A DNA stretch of 56,184 bases from Nostoc desertorum CM1-VF14 (GCA_019359245.1 JAHHHR010000049.1:1-56184), one strand, 5' to 3'; shown: positions 33,382-43,965, numbered from the stretch's first letter. A program made the numbers and translations. Notes: a model not told the origin generated them from the letters alone.

Positions 33382-36300
33382 TTATGATTCAAGTTTGCCA
33401 CTAATCGCCTTGCGTCCAATTTTTCCTAATTTCTGAATCCGAGCTTGCTGCAATTCTTGATTTTGGATGTTTTGTTGTTGTTTTTCCGTTTCCTGCAATA
33501 GTTTTACTAATTGGTGAAGCCGAATATCTGGCTGTTCTACAACTTTTGTTAGTAAAGTTTCCAAAATAACTGCCATGCAAGCAATAGTAGGGGCATAAAA
33601 TAAATCTGTTTTATACTCAAAAAAACCGTCTATTCCTTCTGGTGTTTCTGTAAATTGCAGTTTTAAATCATGACGAACAGTACCACTTTCACTTTCCAAA
33701 ATGCTCAGATTTAGACCAGCCAATTCTAGCTCTGATTTGGGAGCATTTTGGAGAACAAACCATACTTGAAATAACGGTGAATGGTTTAAAGTGCGCTCTG
33801 GTTGTAGTTCTGCTACTAACTTCTCAAATGGTAAATCTTGGTGTGCATAAGCTCCCAAAGCTGTTTCTCTTACCTGTTGCAATAGCTCTTTAAAGCTAGG
33901 GTTATGAGAAAGATTAGTACGTAATACTAAAGTGTTGACGAAAAAGCCAATTAACCCTTCTAATTCACTGCGGTTACGGTTAGCAATGGGGGAACCTACA
34001 AGGATATCTTTTTGCTCTGTGTAATTGTAGAGCAAGATGTTGAAAGCTGCCAGCAGTGTCATAAATAAAGTGACACCTTCTTGTCGACTGAGAAATTTGA
34101 GATTATTGGATAATCTAGAAGAAAGGGTGAAGTAATGTTTTTTTCCTAAAGAAGTTTGCAGTTGAGTACGCGGTTTATCTGTGGGTAATTCTAAGATTGT
34201 ATTTGCATTTTCTAACTGTTGCTTCCAATAAGTTAATTGAATATCAAACCTTTCTCCTTGTAACCATTGGTTTTGCCATACTGCATAATCAGCATATTGA
34301 ATTGGTAACTTTGCTAGTAGAGAACCTTTCCCAGCTAAAAAGGCTTCATAAAGTTCTGATACCTCGCGGATAAACACTCCTGCTGACCAAGCATCAGAGA
34401 TAATATGGTGCATTGTCACGAACAAGATGTGTTCTTCTTGAGTGAGGCGCAAAAGCACCAACCGTAATAACGGTGCTTGTGTCAAATCAAATGGCTGCTG
34501 GGCATTTTCTGCCTCTAACCTTTGCAATTCTTGTTCTCTTTCAATTGTTTCTAAATGCTGTAAATCTACGATTAATAGAGGTATTCTTAATTCGGAAATA
34601 ATCTTCTGAATTGGTCGCCCCTCAACAGTTGCAAAGCACGTCCGTAAAACTTCATGTCGCCGGACAATTTCGTTAATGCTTTCCTCCAGTGCTGTTACAT
34701 TCAGCGCCCCTTGTAGTTGCACTAAGTCAAAGCCATTGTAGGCTGTTGAGTCGGGGTCTAATTGATGGAGGAACCACAATCTTTGTTGAGAAAAAGACAG
34801 TGGCAATTCTTGATTTCGGTCAGCAGGTTCTAGAGAAGGGACTAAATCTAATTCAGGTTTAGCCTTCATTGCCATCTCTATATTTTTGGCAAGTTCAGCT
34901 ACTGTGGGTGATGCAAATAAGTAACGTAGCGGTATTTCTACCCCAAAAGCTTTTCGTACTTGGGAAATTACCTGAGTAGCTAATAAAGAATGTCCACCTA
35001 ATTCAAAAAAGTTGTCGTAAATGCCTACTTGTTCTATTCCCAGAATTTTTACCCAAATTCCTCTCAGCATTTCCTCAATTGGGTTGCGTGGAGCAACAAA
35101 AGTTTGTTCTAGTTCAGGACGAGTTTGCTCTGGTGTGGGTAATGCTTTGCGGTCTACTTTACCGTTTGGTGTTAAGGGTAAACTATCTAGCAACACAAAT
35201 GCAGAAGGAATCATGTATTCTGGCAAGTGTTGCTGAAGGTAATTTCGCAGTTCAGTTTGGGTAATATTTGCATCTGATTTAGTAACAATGTAAGCTACCA
35301 AACGTTGATCACTATGTACATCCTCTCTTGCCACTAAAACCGCTTCTCGTATCAGAGGATGTTGAGTCAGTGTTGTCTCAATCTCTCCCAACTCAATGCG
35401 GAAGCCGCGAATCTTCACCTGGTTATCAATCCGGCCAAGGTATTCTAATTCACCATTAGGTAAATATCGTGCCAAATCTCCTGTTCGATAAAGGCGTGTT
35501 CCTGGTACAAATGGGTGAGAAATAAATCTCTGCTGTGTAAGTTCTGGACGATTGAGATAACCTCGTGCCAAACCCGCACCACCAATGTACATTTCACCCG
35601 GAACTCCCATTGGTACAAGTTGCTGATGTTGGTCTAACAGGTAAACTTGCAAGTCAGGAATAGGACTACCAATCACACTTCCCTGTGCCTGAGTTACATC
35701 TGCACAAGTTAATGGGCGGTAAGTAACGTGTACGGTTGTTTCTGTAATGCCGTACATATTGACTAACTGCGGTGATTTGTCTCCATATCGCTCAAACCAC
35801 GGCTGCAAACTTTGCAGTTCTAAAGCCTCACCACCGAATATCACATATCTTATATGTTTTAATTTTTCACCAACAGGCACAGATTCATCAAACTGTATCA
35901 ATTGGCGAAAGGCTGAGGGAGTTTGGTTGAGAACTGTCACCTGTTGTTGAGACAGTAACTCATAGAAAGCTTGGGGTGAGCGGCTGACTTCGTAGGGAAC
36001 TACAACTAAACGTCCACCATACAGCAAAGCGCCCCAAATTTCCCACACTGAGAAATCGAAGGCAATTGAGTGGAACAATGTCCACACATCCTGCTGGTTA
36101 AACTTGAACCAAGCATCAGTGGCGGCAAACAAACGCACAACATTGGTGTGGTTAACTAAAACGCCTTTGGGTTTACCTGTAGAACCGGAGGTGTAAATAA
36201 TATAAGCCAGGGATGCAGGTACAACTTGACTATTGGGATTATCTGTACTTTGTTTAGCGATGATTTCCCAATCGGTGTCTAGGCAGATTAGTTGTGTTTG

Positions 36301-38139
36301 ATCGTTAGATAATTTGTCGGTTTGTTTTTGTTGAGTGAGGATAAATTTCAACTGAGCATCTTCCAGCACAAAATGAAGGCGCTCGGTTGGGTAGGTAGGA
36401 TCTAATGGTACATAAGCCCCACCTGCTTTGAGGATAGCTAATATCCCAATTACCATTTCTAGGGAGCGTTCCATGCAGATCCCAACTAAGGCATCTGGTT
36501 TCACGCCTAGATTTTGTAGGTGGTGCGCTAGTTCATTGGCTTTGATGTTCAGTTGAGCGTAGGTCAACTGTTGGTTTTCAAACACTACTGCCACAGCATC
36601 CGGTGTTTTTTCAACTTGTTGCTCAAACAATTGATGCAAACACAGTTCTGCTGGGTAGTCTGTGTTTATTGAGTACGAATTCGTCAGGAGTTGGGTTTGC
36701 TCTTGCAGAGTTAGTAAGGGCAGCCTGGCTACCGAGCGATCGCAATTCGCAATTATACTCTCTAATAAATTGTTAAAATGTCCCACCATCCTATTAATGG
36801 TGTCAGTATAAAACAACTCGGTGTTGTATTCCAAAAATCCAATTAGCCCTTGCTTGGTATCTTCCACATACAAAGTCAAATCAAACTTGGCAGTCCCGTT
36901 ATTTACCATCAAAGGAGCCAACGTTAAATTCGGCAATTGTAAGGCTAACATTGGCGCATCTTGGAAGACGAACATCACCTGAAATAAAGGAGTGTGGCTT
37001 AATGTCCGTTCTGGTTGTAGTTCTTTGACTAGCTGCTCAAAGGGGAAGTCTTGATGAGTGTAAGCAGCTAATGCAGTCTCACGTACTCGCTTCACCAACT
37101 CTCTAAAACTGAGTTCCCCAGATACATCAGTTCGGAGAACTAAAGTGTTAACAAAGCATCCGAGTAAATTCTCAATTGCGCTGTGAGTACGGTTTGCAAC
37201 GGGAGTCCCAACTAATAAGTCTGTCTGTCCTGTGTAACGGTAAAGCAAGGTTTTAAAGGCTGCAAGCAATACCATGAAAAGAGTCACGCCTTCTTGTTGG
37301 CTGAAAGACTTGAGTGCATCTGCGATCGCTTGCGGAATTATAATAGTTGCACGCGCACCTTGGAAGCTTTGTTGTACAGGGCGGGGATAATCTGTTAGTA
37401 GGTTGAGAATTGGCGGTGCATCTTTGAGTTGTTGCTTCCAGTAATTAAGCTGTTCAAGTCGCTTCTCATCATTCAAACATTGTCTTTGCCATAGTGCAAA
37501 GTCTGCATACTGAATTGGTAATTCTGGCAATGTTGCTGGACTATCCTGACAGAGGCCTTGATATAGGGCTGCTAACTCTCGATAAAAGATTTGCCATGAC
37601 CAACCATCAGAAATAATGTGATGCTTAGTGAGTAGCAGAATATGTTCTTGCTCACTCAGATGAATTAGCGTACCTCGAAACAGTGGCGTTTGGCTCAAAT
37701 CAAAAGGTTGACGAGCATATTCTGTGACAATCTGGTTTACTTTAGCTTCTGAGCATACTGGTAATTCTATAGTTATCAGCGTAAATGTGAGGTTGGGAGC
37801 AATTACTTGTAAAGTTTGCTCATCTACAATTTGAAAGCTAGTGCGGAGAATTTCATGTCTTTTAATAATTTCATTAATACTTTTTTCTAAAGCTAGAGTG
37901 TTGAGAACACCTGTAAAACGCAATAGAGTTGATTCATTATATAAAGGTGTATCTAGTTGTAGCTGATGAAGCAGCCACAACCTCTCTTGAGCTAATGATA
38001 AATATAAAATATCTGATGCTGTTCTTTTAGAAATTGATGTTAATTTTTTAACTTGTAAGTTTTTCTCTTTTAGCCGCATTTCAAACAATGCTCTTTGTTC
38101 GGGAGATAAGGCGGCAATTCTTTCATTAATATCTTTCAC
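33382..38139 (-). CDS. NRPS: C-A(Thr)-T-C
   Basis: This 1585-residue protein contains a condensation domain (HHIISDGWS at about 175) that accepts the PKS-extended chain, an adenylation domain (YTSGSTGKPKG at about 651) with code DFWNIGMVHK, the classical threonine code, a carrier (LGGHSLL at about 1048) and a second condensation domain (HHIISDAWS at about 1246; Ala for Gly). A Gln/Lys-rich tail of about 40 residues follows. The trailing C domain should join Thr to the Asp loaded by the next synthetase, which lacks a working C domain. Translation appears to start at GTG 38139, six bases after the monooxygenase stop; a later ATG (38127) is possible. A free Thr hydroxyl would be an acceptor for glycosylation (inference). 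Confidence 0.93.
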   Translation of the reverse strand: MKDINERIAALSPEQRALFEMRLKEKNLQVKKLTSISKRTASDILYLSLAQERLWLLHQLQLDTPLYNESTLLRFTGVLNTLALEKSINEIIKRHEILRTSFQIVDEQTLQVIAPNLTFTLITIELPVCSEAKVNQIVTEYARQPFDLSQTPLFRGTLIHLSEQEHILLLTKHHIISDGWSWQIFYRELAALYQGLCQDSPATLPELPIQYADFALWQRQCLNDEKRLEQLNYWKQQLKDAPPILNLLTDYPRPVQQSFQGARATIIIPQAIADALKSFSQQEGVTLFMVLLAAFKTLLYRYTGQTDLLVGTPVANRTHSAIENLLGCFVNTLVLRTDVSGELSFRELVKRVRETALAAYTHQDFPFEQLVKELQPERTLSHTPLFQVMFVFQDAPMLALQLPNLTLAPLMVNNGTAKFDLTLYVEDTKQGLIGFLEYNTELFYTDTINRMVGHFNNLLESIIANCDRSVARLPLLTLQEQTQLLTNSYSINTDYPAELCLHQLFEQQVEKTPDAVAVVFENQQLTYAQLNIKANELAHHLQNLGVKPDALVGICMERSLEMVIGILAILKAGGAYVPLDPTYPTERLHFVLEDAQLKFILTQQKQTDKLSNDQTQLICLDTDWEIIAKQSTDNPNSQVVPASLAYIIYTSGSTGKPKGVLVNHTNVVRLFAATDAWFKFNQQDVWTLFHSIAFDFSVWEIWGALLYGGRLVVVPYEVSRSPQAFYELLSQQQVTVLNQTPSAFRQLIQFDESVPVGEKLKHIRYVIFGGEALELQSLQPWFERYGDKSPQLVNMYGITETTVHVTYRPLTCADVTQAQGSVIGSPIPDLQVYLLDQHQQLVPMGVPGEMYIGGAGLARGYLNRPELTQQRFISHPFVPGTRLYRTGDLARYLPNGELEYLGRIDNQVKIRGFRIELGEIETTLTQHPLIREAVLVAREDVHSDQRLVAYIVTKSDANITQTELRNYLQQHLPEYMIPSAFVLLDSLPLTPNGKVDRKALPTPEQTRPELEQTFVAPRNPIEEMLRGIWVKILGIEQVGIYDNFFELGGHSLLATQVISQVRKAFGVEIPLRYLFASPTVAELAKNIEMAMKAKPELDLVPSLEPADRNQELPLSFSQQRLWFLHQLDPDSTAYNGFDLVQLQGALNVTALEESINEIVRRHEVLRTCFATVEGRPIQKIISELRIPLLIVDLQHLETIEREQELQRLEAENAQQPFDLTQAPLLRLVLLRLTQEEHILFVTMHHIISDAWSAGVFIREVSELYEAFLAGKGSLLAKLPIQYADYAVWQNQWLQGERFDIQLTYWKQQLENANTILELPTDKPRTQLQTSLGKKHYFTLSSRLSNNLKFLSRQEGVTLFMTLLAAFNILLYNYTEQKDILVGSPIANRNRSELEGLIGFFVNTLVLRTNLSHNPSFKELLQQVRETALGAYAHQDLPFEKLVAELQPERTLNHSPLFQVWFVLQNAPKSELELAGLNLSILESESGTVRHDLKLQFTETPEGIDGFFEYKTDLFYAPTIACMAVILETLLTKVVEQPDIRLHQLVKLLQETEKQQQNIQNQELQQARIQKLGKIGRKAISGKLES

Positions 38140-38145
38140 AATTAA

Positions 38146-39234
38146 TCACCCAAATAAACTTAAAGTTGAATATTTACTTATGTCTTTTTTTATTTGATAG
38201 TTTTGCTGAAAGTCTGTTAGCTTATTTAAGCTTGTCATAACTGTATCAAAATCTAGACCAAAATCAACCAGACAAGCTATTTCATCTACACCAATTTCTT
38301 TAAGCCTTGCAATTGTTTGACGACAGCTTTCTGGCGTACCGATTAAAACTCTACCTTGTTGGAAATATCGCTCAAAAGCAAACTCTAAAAGCTCTTGTCG
38401 GTCTTCTTCTGTAAAATTTTCGGGATTGAATTGAAAACTAATGCGTTTAGCTAAGTTTTCAACTAAGCCAAAATGGGTTTTGAGATAATTACAAAAAGGC
38501 TGTTTTACTTGTTGTTTAACTAATTGTTCGTTATCTCCTATATAAGTATGCATCATCAAAGATACTTTGCAACTTTTTGGATCATGACTATGTTGAGTTA
38601 AAGTACGACGGTAAAGAGATATTTGTTGAGCTAAATCATCAATAGTGGCATACAACAAAGAGGTTAAAACATTAGCGCCTATTTTACCTGCACCAATAAA
38701 CGTACTGTCAGCTTGGCAAGTAACCCATATAGGTACTTGAGATTGTATGGGGCGGGGAAATGTTTTTATCTCAACTTTAGCGCCTGAGCCATTAACAAAT
38801 TCAATTTCTTCACCGTGCCAGAGTTTTTGTAAAATTCCGATGTCACGCCACATAACTTCTTTACGTTCAGTGTAATTTTCTGGACGTAATAAAAAATCAT
38901 CGGCGTGCCAACCCGGTGCAAAAGAAAGTCCAACTCTACCACCAGATAAATTATCAACTACAGCCCATTCTTCGGCTACTCTGACAGGATGTTGTAATGG
39001 CATTACAATACTACCTGATCTGAGTTGAATTTTCTCTGTCACCATTGCTAAGGCTGCACTAATTACCGATGGATTGGGATACAAACCTCCGAAAGGATGA
39101 AAATGGCGTTCGGGAGTCCATACTGCTGTGAAACCGTTTTTATCGGCAAGTTTAGCTGTTTCTATCAAGAGTTTATATTTCTCTGATTCGGTTGTTGAGC
39201 CATCGCCGGAAAAGTAGAGGATGCTGAATTCCAT
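38146..39234 (-). CDS. luciferase-like flavin monooxygenase of natural-product clusters
   Basis: The 362-residue protein is a bacterial-luciferase-like (LLM) enzyme of the MupA/Atu3640 type found stand-alone or embedded in PKS/NRPS proteins. Typical stretches are WTPERHFHPFGGLYPNPSV, SGSIVMPLQHPVRVAEEWAVVDNLSGGRVGLSFAPGWHADDF and GTPESCRQTI near the C terminus. Such enzymes hydroxylate assembly-line intermediates using reduced FMN and oxygen. It lies between the first PKS and the Thr synthetase, 91 bases after the PKS stop, so hydroxylation of the PKS-derived C2 unit is the natural guess. That would provide an extra oxygen ligand for iron. The site of oxidation cannot be read from sequence. 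Confidence 0.9.
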   Translation of the reverse strand: MEFSILYFSGDGSTTESEKYKLLIETAKLADKNGFTAVWTPERHFHPFGGLYPNPSVISAALAMVTEKIQLRSGSIVMPLQHPVRVAEEWAVVDNLSGGRVGLSFAPGWHADDFLLRPENYTERKEVMWRDIGILQKLWHGEEIEFVNGSGAKVEIKTFPRPIQSQVPIWVTCQADSTFIGAGKIGANVLTSLLYATIDDLAQQISLYRRTLTQHSHDPKSCKVSLMMHTYIGDNEQLVKQQVKQPFCNYLKTHFGLVENLAKRISFQFNPENFTEEDRQELLEFAFERYFQQGRVLIGTPESCRQTIARLKEIGVDEIACLVDFGLDFDTVMTSLNKLTDFQQNYQIKKDISKYSTLSLFG

Positions 39235-39262
39235 ATTTTATGAAAGTTTCGTGCATAGACGT

Positions 39263-39287
39263 GGAGCGGCTTCCCGCAGGGTAGGAG
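39263..39287. repeat. intergenic GC-rich dispersed repeat
   Basis: The 91-base gap between the PKS and the monooxygenase gene contains a GC-rich block with GCGGCTTCCCGCAGGGTAG, a common form of Nostoc small dispersed repeat. The surrounding sequence is AT-rich. A remnant of another common motif (GACGCAAAG) follows. Any effect on the polycistronic message is unknown. Confidence 0.5.
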
Positions 39288-39325
39288 CAGAGACGCAAAG
39301 AAGGAGGTACAAAATTAAAATTTAT

Positions 39326-42300
39326 TTAACTAACTGGTGATTCTTGAGCTATTTGTCTTTGAAGTTCTTCAATGGACAGGTTTTCTATTTCTGCTAATAG
39401 TTTTGTGATTTCATCAAGCTCTTCTGATTGTGGTTGTTTTTCGACGATGACATTAGCTAATTCGCTAACTGTTGGCGCATCAAAGAGAAGGGTACGTAGT
39501 GGTAATTCGACTTGAAAAGCTTCTCGGAGACGAGAAATAGTTTGGACTGCCAGTAAAGAATGCCCACCTAATTCAAAGAAGTTATCATGAATCCCTACTT
39601 TTTCAATTCCAATGAGTTCTTCCCAGATATTGGCAATAGTTTGTTCAATTTCATTGCTAGGAGCTACATAAGTATTTTCTTGTAGAGTTCGTGAATGTCT
39701 GCTGGCAGATACTTGACAAGAATTTACTGGCTTTTGAGCTAATGATAAAGATAAAGCTAATTGATTGAGTTGCTCAATTCCTACCTGTAAATCTTGCGTA
39801 GAAACTATAACTTGAGGTAAAGAGGTTGCCAAAATCCAGCTAAAGCAATCTGCTCCTTCTGCTGGCAGAATAGCATTTTTTAAACTTTCTTCACGCCAGT
39901 TTTTGATTTCATCAGGAACACTAGTATTAACTGCCATCCCAACTTGTTGCCAAGCGTCCCAATTAATAGCAACTGTAAATCTATTATTTGTTGCTGTATT
40001 CCAATGAGCAAAAGCATCTAAAAAGGTATTTGCAGCACAATAGTCTACCTGTCCAAATCCTCCTTGGATTGAACTTAAGGATGAACAAAGAACTAAGAAG
40101 TCTAAATTGATGTGTTTGAGAACATTATTTAGAATTACTGTTCCTTGAATTTTGGGTGCAAAAACTTTTTCGGCAGTCTCTGGTATTTTTAGTTGAATCA
40201 TCCCTGCACCAGCAATACCAGCACTATGGATGACACCATTAATTGTACCAAAACGTTTTAAAGATTGCGCGATCGCACTTTGCATCTGTTCCTCATTCGT
40301 CACATCAGCAGCCAGTACCAATACTTCTGCACCTAATGCTTCTAATTGTTTAATTTTGTCGTTATCAGATGGGAATGAACGTCCTAATAAAACGAGTTTG
40401 GCTTGTACAGTTTTAGCCAGATATTCAGCCAAAACTAAACCAATACCTCCCATACCACCTGTAATTAGGTATACTCCACCTTGACGCAACCGGATTTTAT
40501 TTTCGGTAGCGGGTTCTAATGTAATAGGCTCAAATGTTTGTACCCAACGGTAATTATTCCGGTAGGCAATTATTGAATCTTCTGATTCTGCTGTTAATTC
40601 TGCCAATAGCTGCTCTAGAATATCTTCGCTTGTTGATGTAGGTAGTAAAACATCAACCAGACGACAACTGATGTTCTGATATTCTTGAGGAATTACTTTA
40701 CACGCACCTATTATAGTTGTTTTTCCAGGATATAATTCTTCATTTCCTGCTATGTCATACAGATGATTAGCAATAACATAAAGTTGAATTGCATCACTTA
40801 TCTTTTGTTGTCCAATCGCTTGTGCTAGGTAAACAAGACTGTAGAAACCTAAATTTTGGGTTGTTTCCCAAGATAAAGTTTGTGGGGTAAGGCTCCATAA
40901 GTGGGTAATTGTATTGGGAGTTTTTTCTTGTTCCCGTAACTGTTGTAGTAAGTTTTGATAATCATCCGCTTGAGCCGGGTTGATAGCGTATGTATTGCCA
41001 TCAAGTTGAGCAAATTTTTCTCCTACTTTGACAGTAATTACATTTTGCCCAAGTTGTTGTAATCGTTGAGCAAGTTGTGAACCTACGCCATATTCATCTA
41101 CAAAAATTAGAGAATAACCAGAGGTAATATCTTTTGTTTTAACGAGGGGAACTCGTTTCCAAGAAGGAATATAAAACCAGCCACTAATGTTAGGTTTTTT
41201 ACCCTGCTTGCTTTCAATATCAGATACTTGAGTTTGTATTTCTGGTTCAATCCAATAACGCTGACGTTCAAACGGATAAGTCGGTAAAGGCACGCGGTAA
41301 CGCTGTTCATGGGTATAAAAACCAGACCAATTTATCTCAACCCCTGCTAGCCAGAGCCGTCCTAAAATGTTAAGTAAAAAATTAACATCTGATTTTTCAT
41401 CTTGGGGATGACGTAATGAAGGCAATACAACTTGTCCGGCTGCTTGTTGGGTGTGTTGTTTGACAAGAGTACACAAAGTTCTTCCTGGCCCTACTTCTAA
41501 GAGTATGCGATCGCCCGGGGCGCAGCGTAGCTGTTCGCTTTCTTGCAGCAAAACTGACAAACCATCTGAAAACTGTACTGTTTGACGTAAATGCTGCGCC
41601 CAATAATCTGGAGATGTTGCTTCTTGTGCTGAAATCCAAGTACCCGTCAAATTAGAAATAAAGGGAATTTGAGGAGGATTAAGTTTGACTCTTTTCAGTT
41701 CCGTTATGAATGGTTCTAACATCGGTTCCATCATTTGGGAGTGAAAAGCATGAGAAGTATGCAAACTGCGACACTCTATGCCCTTAGCTGTCAGCTTTTC
41801 AGCTATCTTGTCTATTGCATCATAGCTTCCAGAAACCACACATAAAGAAGGCGCATTACTAGCGGCTAAAGCTAAATCTTCATTGAGGAAAATTTGAACA
41901 TCTGCTGCTGATGCAGAAACAGAAAGCATTGCACCGATGGGCATCTGCTGCATCAGTCGCCCGCGCACAGCAACCAAAGTTAACGCATCTTTCAACGACA
42001 TGACACCAGCAAGACAAGCAGCTACATATTCCCCAATACTGTGGCCAATCATCGCCTGCGGCGAGATACCCCAAGACATCCACAGTTGAGCTAAAGCATA
42101 CTCAATTACAAATAATGCTGGTTGTGCTAAGGATGTCTGCTTGAGTTGTTCTGCTAATTGTTTTTCAGACTCGTGTGGATAAATAACTGAACGTAAATCT
42201 AACCCTAAATGTGGTTCGAGTAGTAAACAACAACGATCTACCTGTTCGCGGAATATAGGCTCAGTCTGGTAAAGTTCTTTAGCCATTCCCACATATTGAG

Positions 42301-43924
42301 CGCCTTGCCCAGGAAACATGAAGGTAATAGAGCGTTGAGTTGCTTCCTCAAAGTGAGTTAATACTTGTTGAGGATCTATAGTTTCTAATGCGGTTATAGC
42401 TTCTTGAGTACTTTGACAAACCACAACACGGCGATAATTAAATACCCCACGCCCTACTTGCAATGTGTAAGCGACATCTGCCAAATTCACATCAGGATGC
42501 TGCCTGAGGTGTTGAGCAAGATTCTTAGTCGCAGTTTCTAAAGCCGAATCAGTTTTCGCTGAAAGTACTAATAACTGAGATTCTCTCTTCTGCTTCTCCA
42601 CTCTTATTACAGAAGGAGCTTCTTCTAGAATGACATGAGCATTTGTCCCACCGATACCTAAAGAACTCACTCCTGCACGACGTGGTGAGGAAGTTGCATT
42701 CCATTTCGTCAGCTTTGTATTGACGTAGAAAGGACTATTAGCAAAATCAATTTCTGCATTGGGTTGTTCAAAATTTAAACTGGGAGGAATCAACTTATGT
42801 TGCAAAGCCAAAGCGGTTTTAATTAAACCTGTTACACCAGCAGCAGCGTCTAGATGTCCGATATTTGTTTTAACAGAACCAATCGCACAGAAACCTATTT
42901 TTTCAGTTTCAGCCCGAAAAACATTTGTCAACGCAGCGATTTCTATAGGATCGCCTAAAGCGGTTCCTGTTCCATGAGCTTCGATATAGGTGATTGTTTC
43001 AGGTTCAACATCAGCCAGGGCTATTGCTTCTGCGATCGCTTCTGCTTGTCCATTAACACTAGGCGCTGTATAGCCCACTTTACCGGAACCATCATTATTG
43101 ATGGCACTACCTTTAATTACAGCATAGATATGATCACCATCTGCGATCGCATCTGATAACCGTTTTAATAACACTACTCCCACGCCATTACCAATAATTG
43201 TGCCTTTTGCCTTAGCATCAAAGGCGCGGCAATGACCATCAGGCGATAGAATTCCCCCTTCTTGGTGTAAATACCCTGTTTTTTGGGGTACACGAATTGA
43301 AGCTCCACCAGCCAAAGCCATATCACATTGATAATTGAGTAAGCTTTGGCAAGCTAAAGAAGTTGCAACTAAGGAAGTTGAGCATGCTGTTTGTATAGTG
43401 AGACTTGGTCCAGTCAGATTTAATTTGTAAGAAACGCGAGTAGATAGAAAATCTTTATCATTTCCAATTAGCTTTTGAAAACTATGCGCTGAACCAATTT
43501 GGTCAATGTTTAACTTAAATGGCAAATAGTTATTTAAACTAGCACCTGCATAAACCCCAATTCTGCTTTCGCATCTTTGAGCGTCATAACCAGCATTTTC
43601 CAACGCTTCCCAAGCACACTCTAAAAATAACCGATGTTGGGGATCAGTCATTTCTGCTTCTTTAGGATTAAAGCCAAAGAAACCAGCATCGAATAAATCA
43701 ATCTCTTCTAATGCCGCACCGACTTTTATATAGTTAAGATTATCGAGTAATGATGGATCTACGCCAGAAGCAACTAATTCTTCATCACTGAATTGAGAAA
43801 TTGCTTCAACTCCATCACATAAATTCTGCCAAAACACCGTAATATTTCTCGCGCCGGGAAAACGTCCCGATATACCGATAATAGCTATTCCTTCCATTGA
43901 CTCATAGGTTTTTGTAATACCCAT
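39326..43924 (-). CDS. type I PKS module KS-AT-KR-T
   Basis: The 1532-residue protein holds a ketosynthase (Cys in TACSTS at about 180; EAHGTGT; KTNIGHL), a malonyl-type acyltransferase (GHSIGEY at about 626; HAFH), a ketoreductase (GGMGGIG at about 1158; Tyr in VDYCAAN at about 1293, with the usual Asn) and a carrier (LGGHSLL at about 1453). The tail is acidic. There is no dehydratase, so the unit should remain beta-hydroxylated. By gene order it extends the Ser-bound acyl chain, giving a statine-like 4-amino-3,5-dihydroxy acid unit. The stretch LRCAPGDR near the end of the AT domain comes from a small repeat element. RBS-like AAGGAAAAAG precedes ATG 43924. Confidence 0.94.
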   Translation of the reverse strand: MGITKTYESMEGIAIIGISGRFPGARNITVFWQNLCDGVEAISQFSDEELVASGVDPSLLDNLNYIKVGAALEEIDLFDAGFFGFNPKEAEMTDPQHRLFLECAWEALENAGYDAQRCESRIGVYAGASLNNYLPFKLNIDQIGSAHSFQKLIGNDKDFLSTRVSYKLNLTGPSLTIQTACSTSLVATSLACQSLLNYQCDMALAGGASIRVPQKTGYLHQEGGILSPDGHCRAFDAKAKGTIIGNGVGVVLLKRLSDAIADGDHIYAVIKGSAINNDGSGKVGYTAPSVNGQAEAIAEAIALADVEPETITYIEAHGTGTALGDPIEIAALTNVFRAETEKIGFCAIGSVKTNIGHLDAAAGVTGLIKTALALQHKLIPPSLNFEQPNAEIDFANSPFYVNTKLTKWNATSSPRRAGVSSLGIGGTNAHVILEEAPSVIRVEKQKRESQLLVLSAKTDSALETATKNLAQHLRQHPDVNLADVAYTLQVGRGVFNYRRVVVCQSTQEAITALETIDPQQVLTHFEEATQRSITFMFPGQGAQYVGMAKELYQTEPIFREQVDRCCLLLEPHLGLDLRSVIYPHESEKQLAEQLKQTSLAQPALFVIEYALAQLWMSWGISPQAMIGHSIGEYVAACLAGVMSLKDALTLVAVRGRLMQQMPIGAMLSVSASAADVQIFLNEDLALAASNAPSLCVVSGSYDAIDKIAEKLTAKGIECRSLHTSHAFHSQMMEPMLEPFITELKRVKLNPPQIPFISNLTGTWISAQEATSPDYWAQHLRQTVQFSDGLSVLLQESEQLRCAPGDRILLEVGPGRTLCTLVKQHTQQAAGQVVLPSLRHPQDEKSDVNFLLNILGRLWLAGVEINWSGFYTHEQRYRVPLPTYPFERQRYWIEPEIQTQVSDIESKQGKKPNISGWFYIPSWKRVPLVKTKDITSGYSLIFVDEYGVGSQLAQRLQQLGQNVITVKVGEKFAQLDGNTYAINPAQADDYQNLLQQLREQEKTPNTITHLWSLTPQTLSWETTQNLGFYSLVYLAQAIGQQKISDAIQLYVIANHLYDIAGNEELYPGKTTIIGACKVIPQEYQNISCRLVDVLLPTSTSEDILEQLLAELTAESEDSIIAYRNNYRWVQTFEPITLEPATENKIRLRQGGVYLITGGMGGIGLVLAEYLAKTVQAKLVLLGRSFPSDNDKIKQLEALGAEVLVLAADVTNEEQMQSAIAQSLKRFGTINGVIHSAGIAGAGMIQLKIPETAEKVFAPKIQGTVILNNVLKHINLDFLVLCSSLSSIQGGFGQVDYCAANTFLDAFAHWNTATNNRFTVAINWDAWQQVGMAVNTSVPDEIKNWREESLKNAILPAEGADCFSWILATSLPQVIVSTQDLQVGIEQLNQLALSLSLAQKPVNSCQVSASRHSRTLQENTYVAPSNEIEQTIANIWEELIGIEKVGIHDNFFELGGHSLLAVQTISRLREAFQVELPLRTLLFDAPTVSELANVIVEKQPQSEELDEITKLLAEIENLSIEELQRQIAQESPVS
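41507..41538. repeat. 32-base dispersed repeat inside the PKS acyltransferase
   Basis: The element starts with a HIP1 octamer and ends in TTCGC, and has the same 32-base length as those at 13444, 30222 and 48216. It adds LRCAPGDR between QESEQ and ILLEVGPGRTL; the second PKS reads PEQIVLEVGPGRTL there. The GPGRTL motif after it is intact. Confidence 0.65.
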
Positions 43925-43965
43925 TAGTCTTTTTCCTTTATCTTATAGTGGTAATTGTGATGAAA

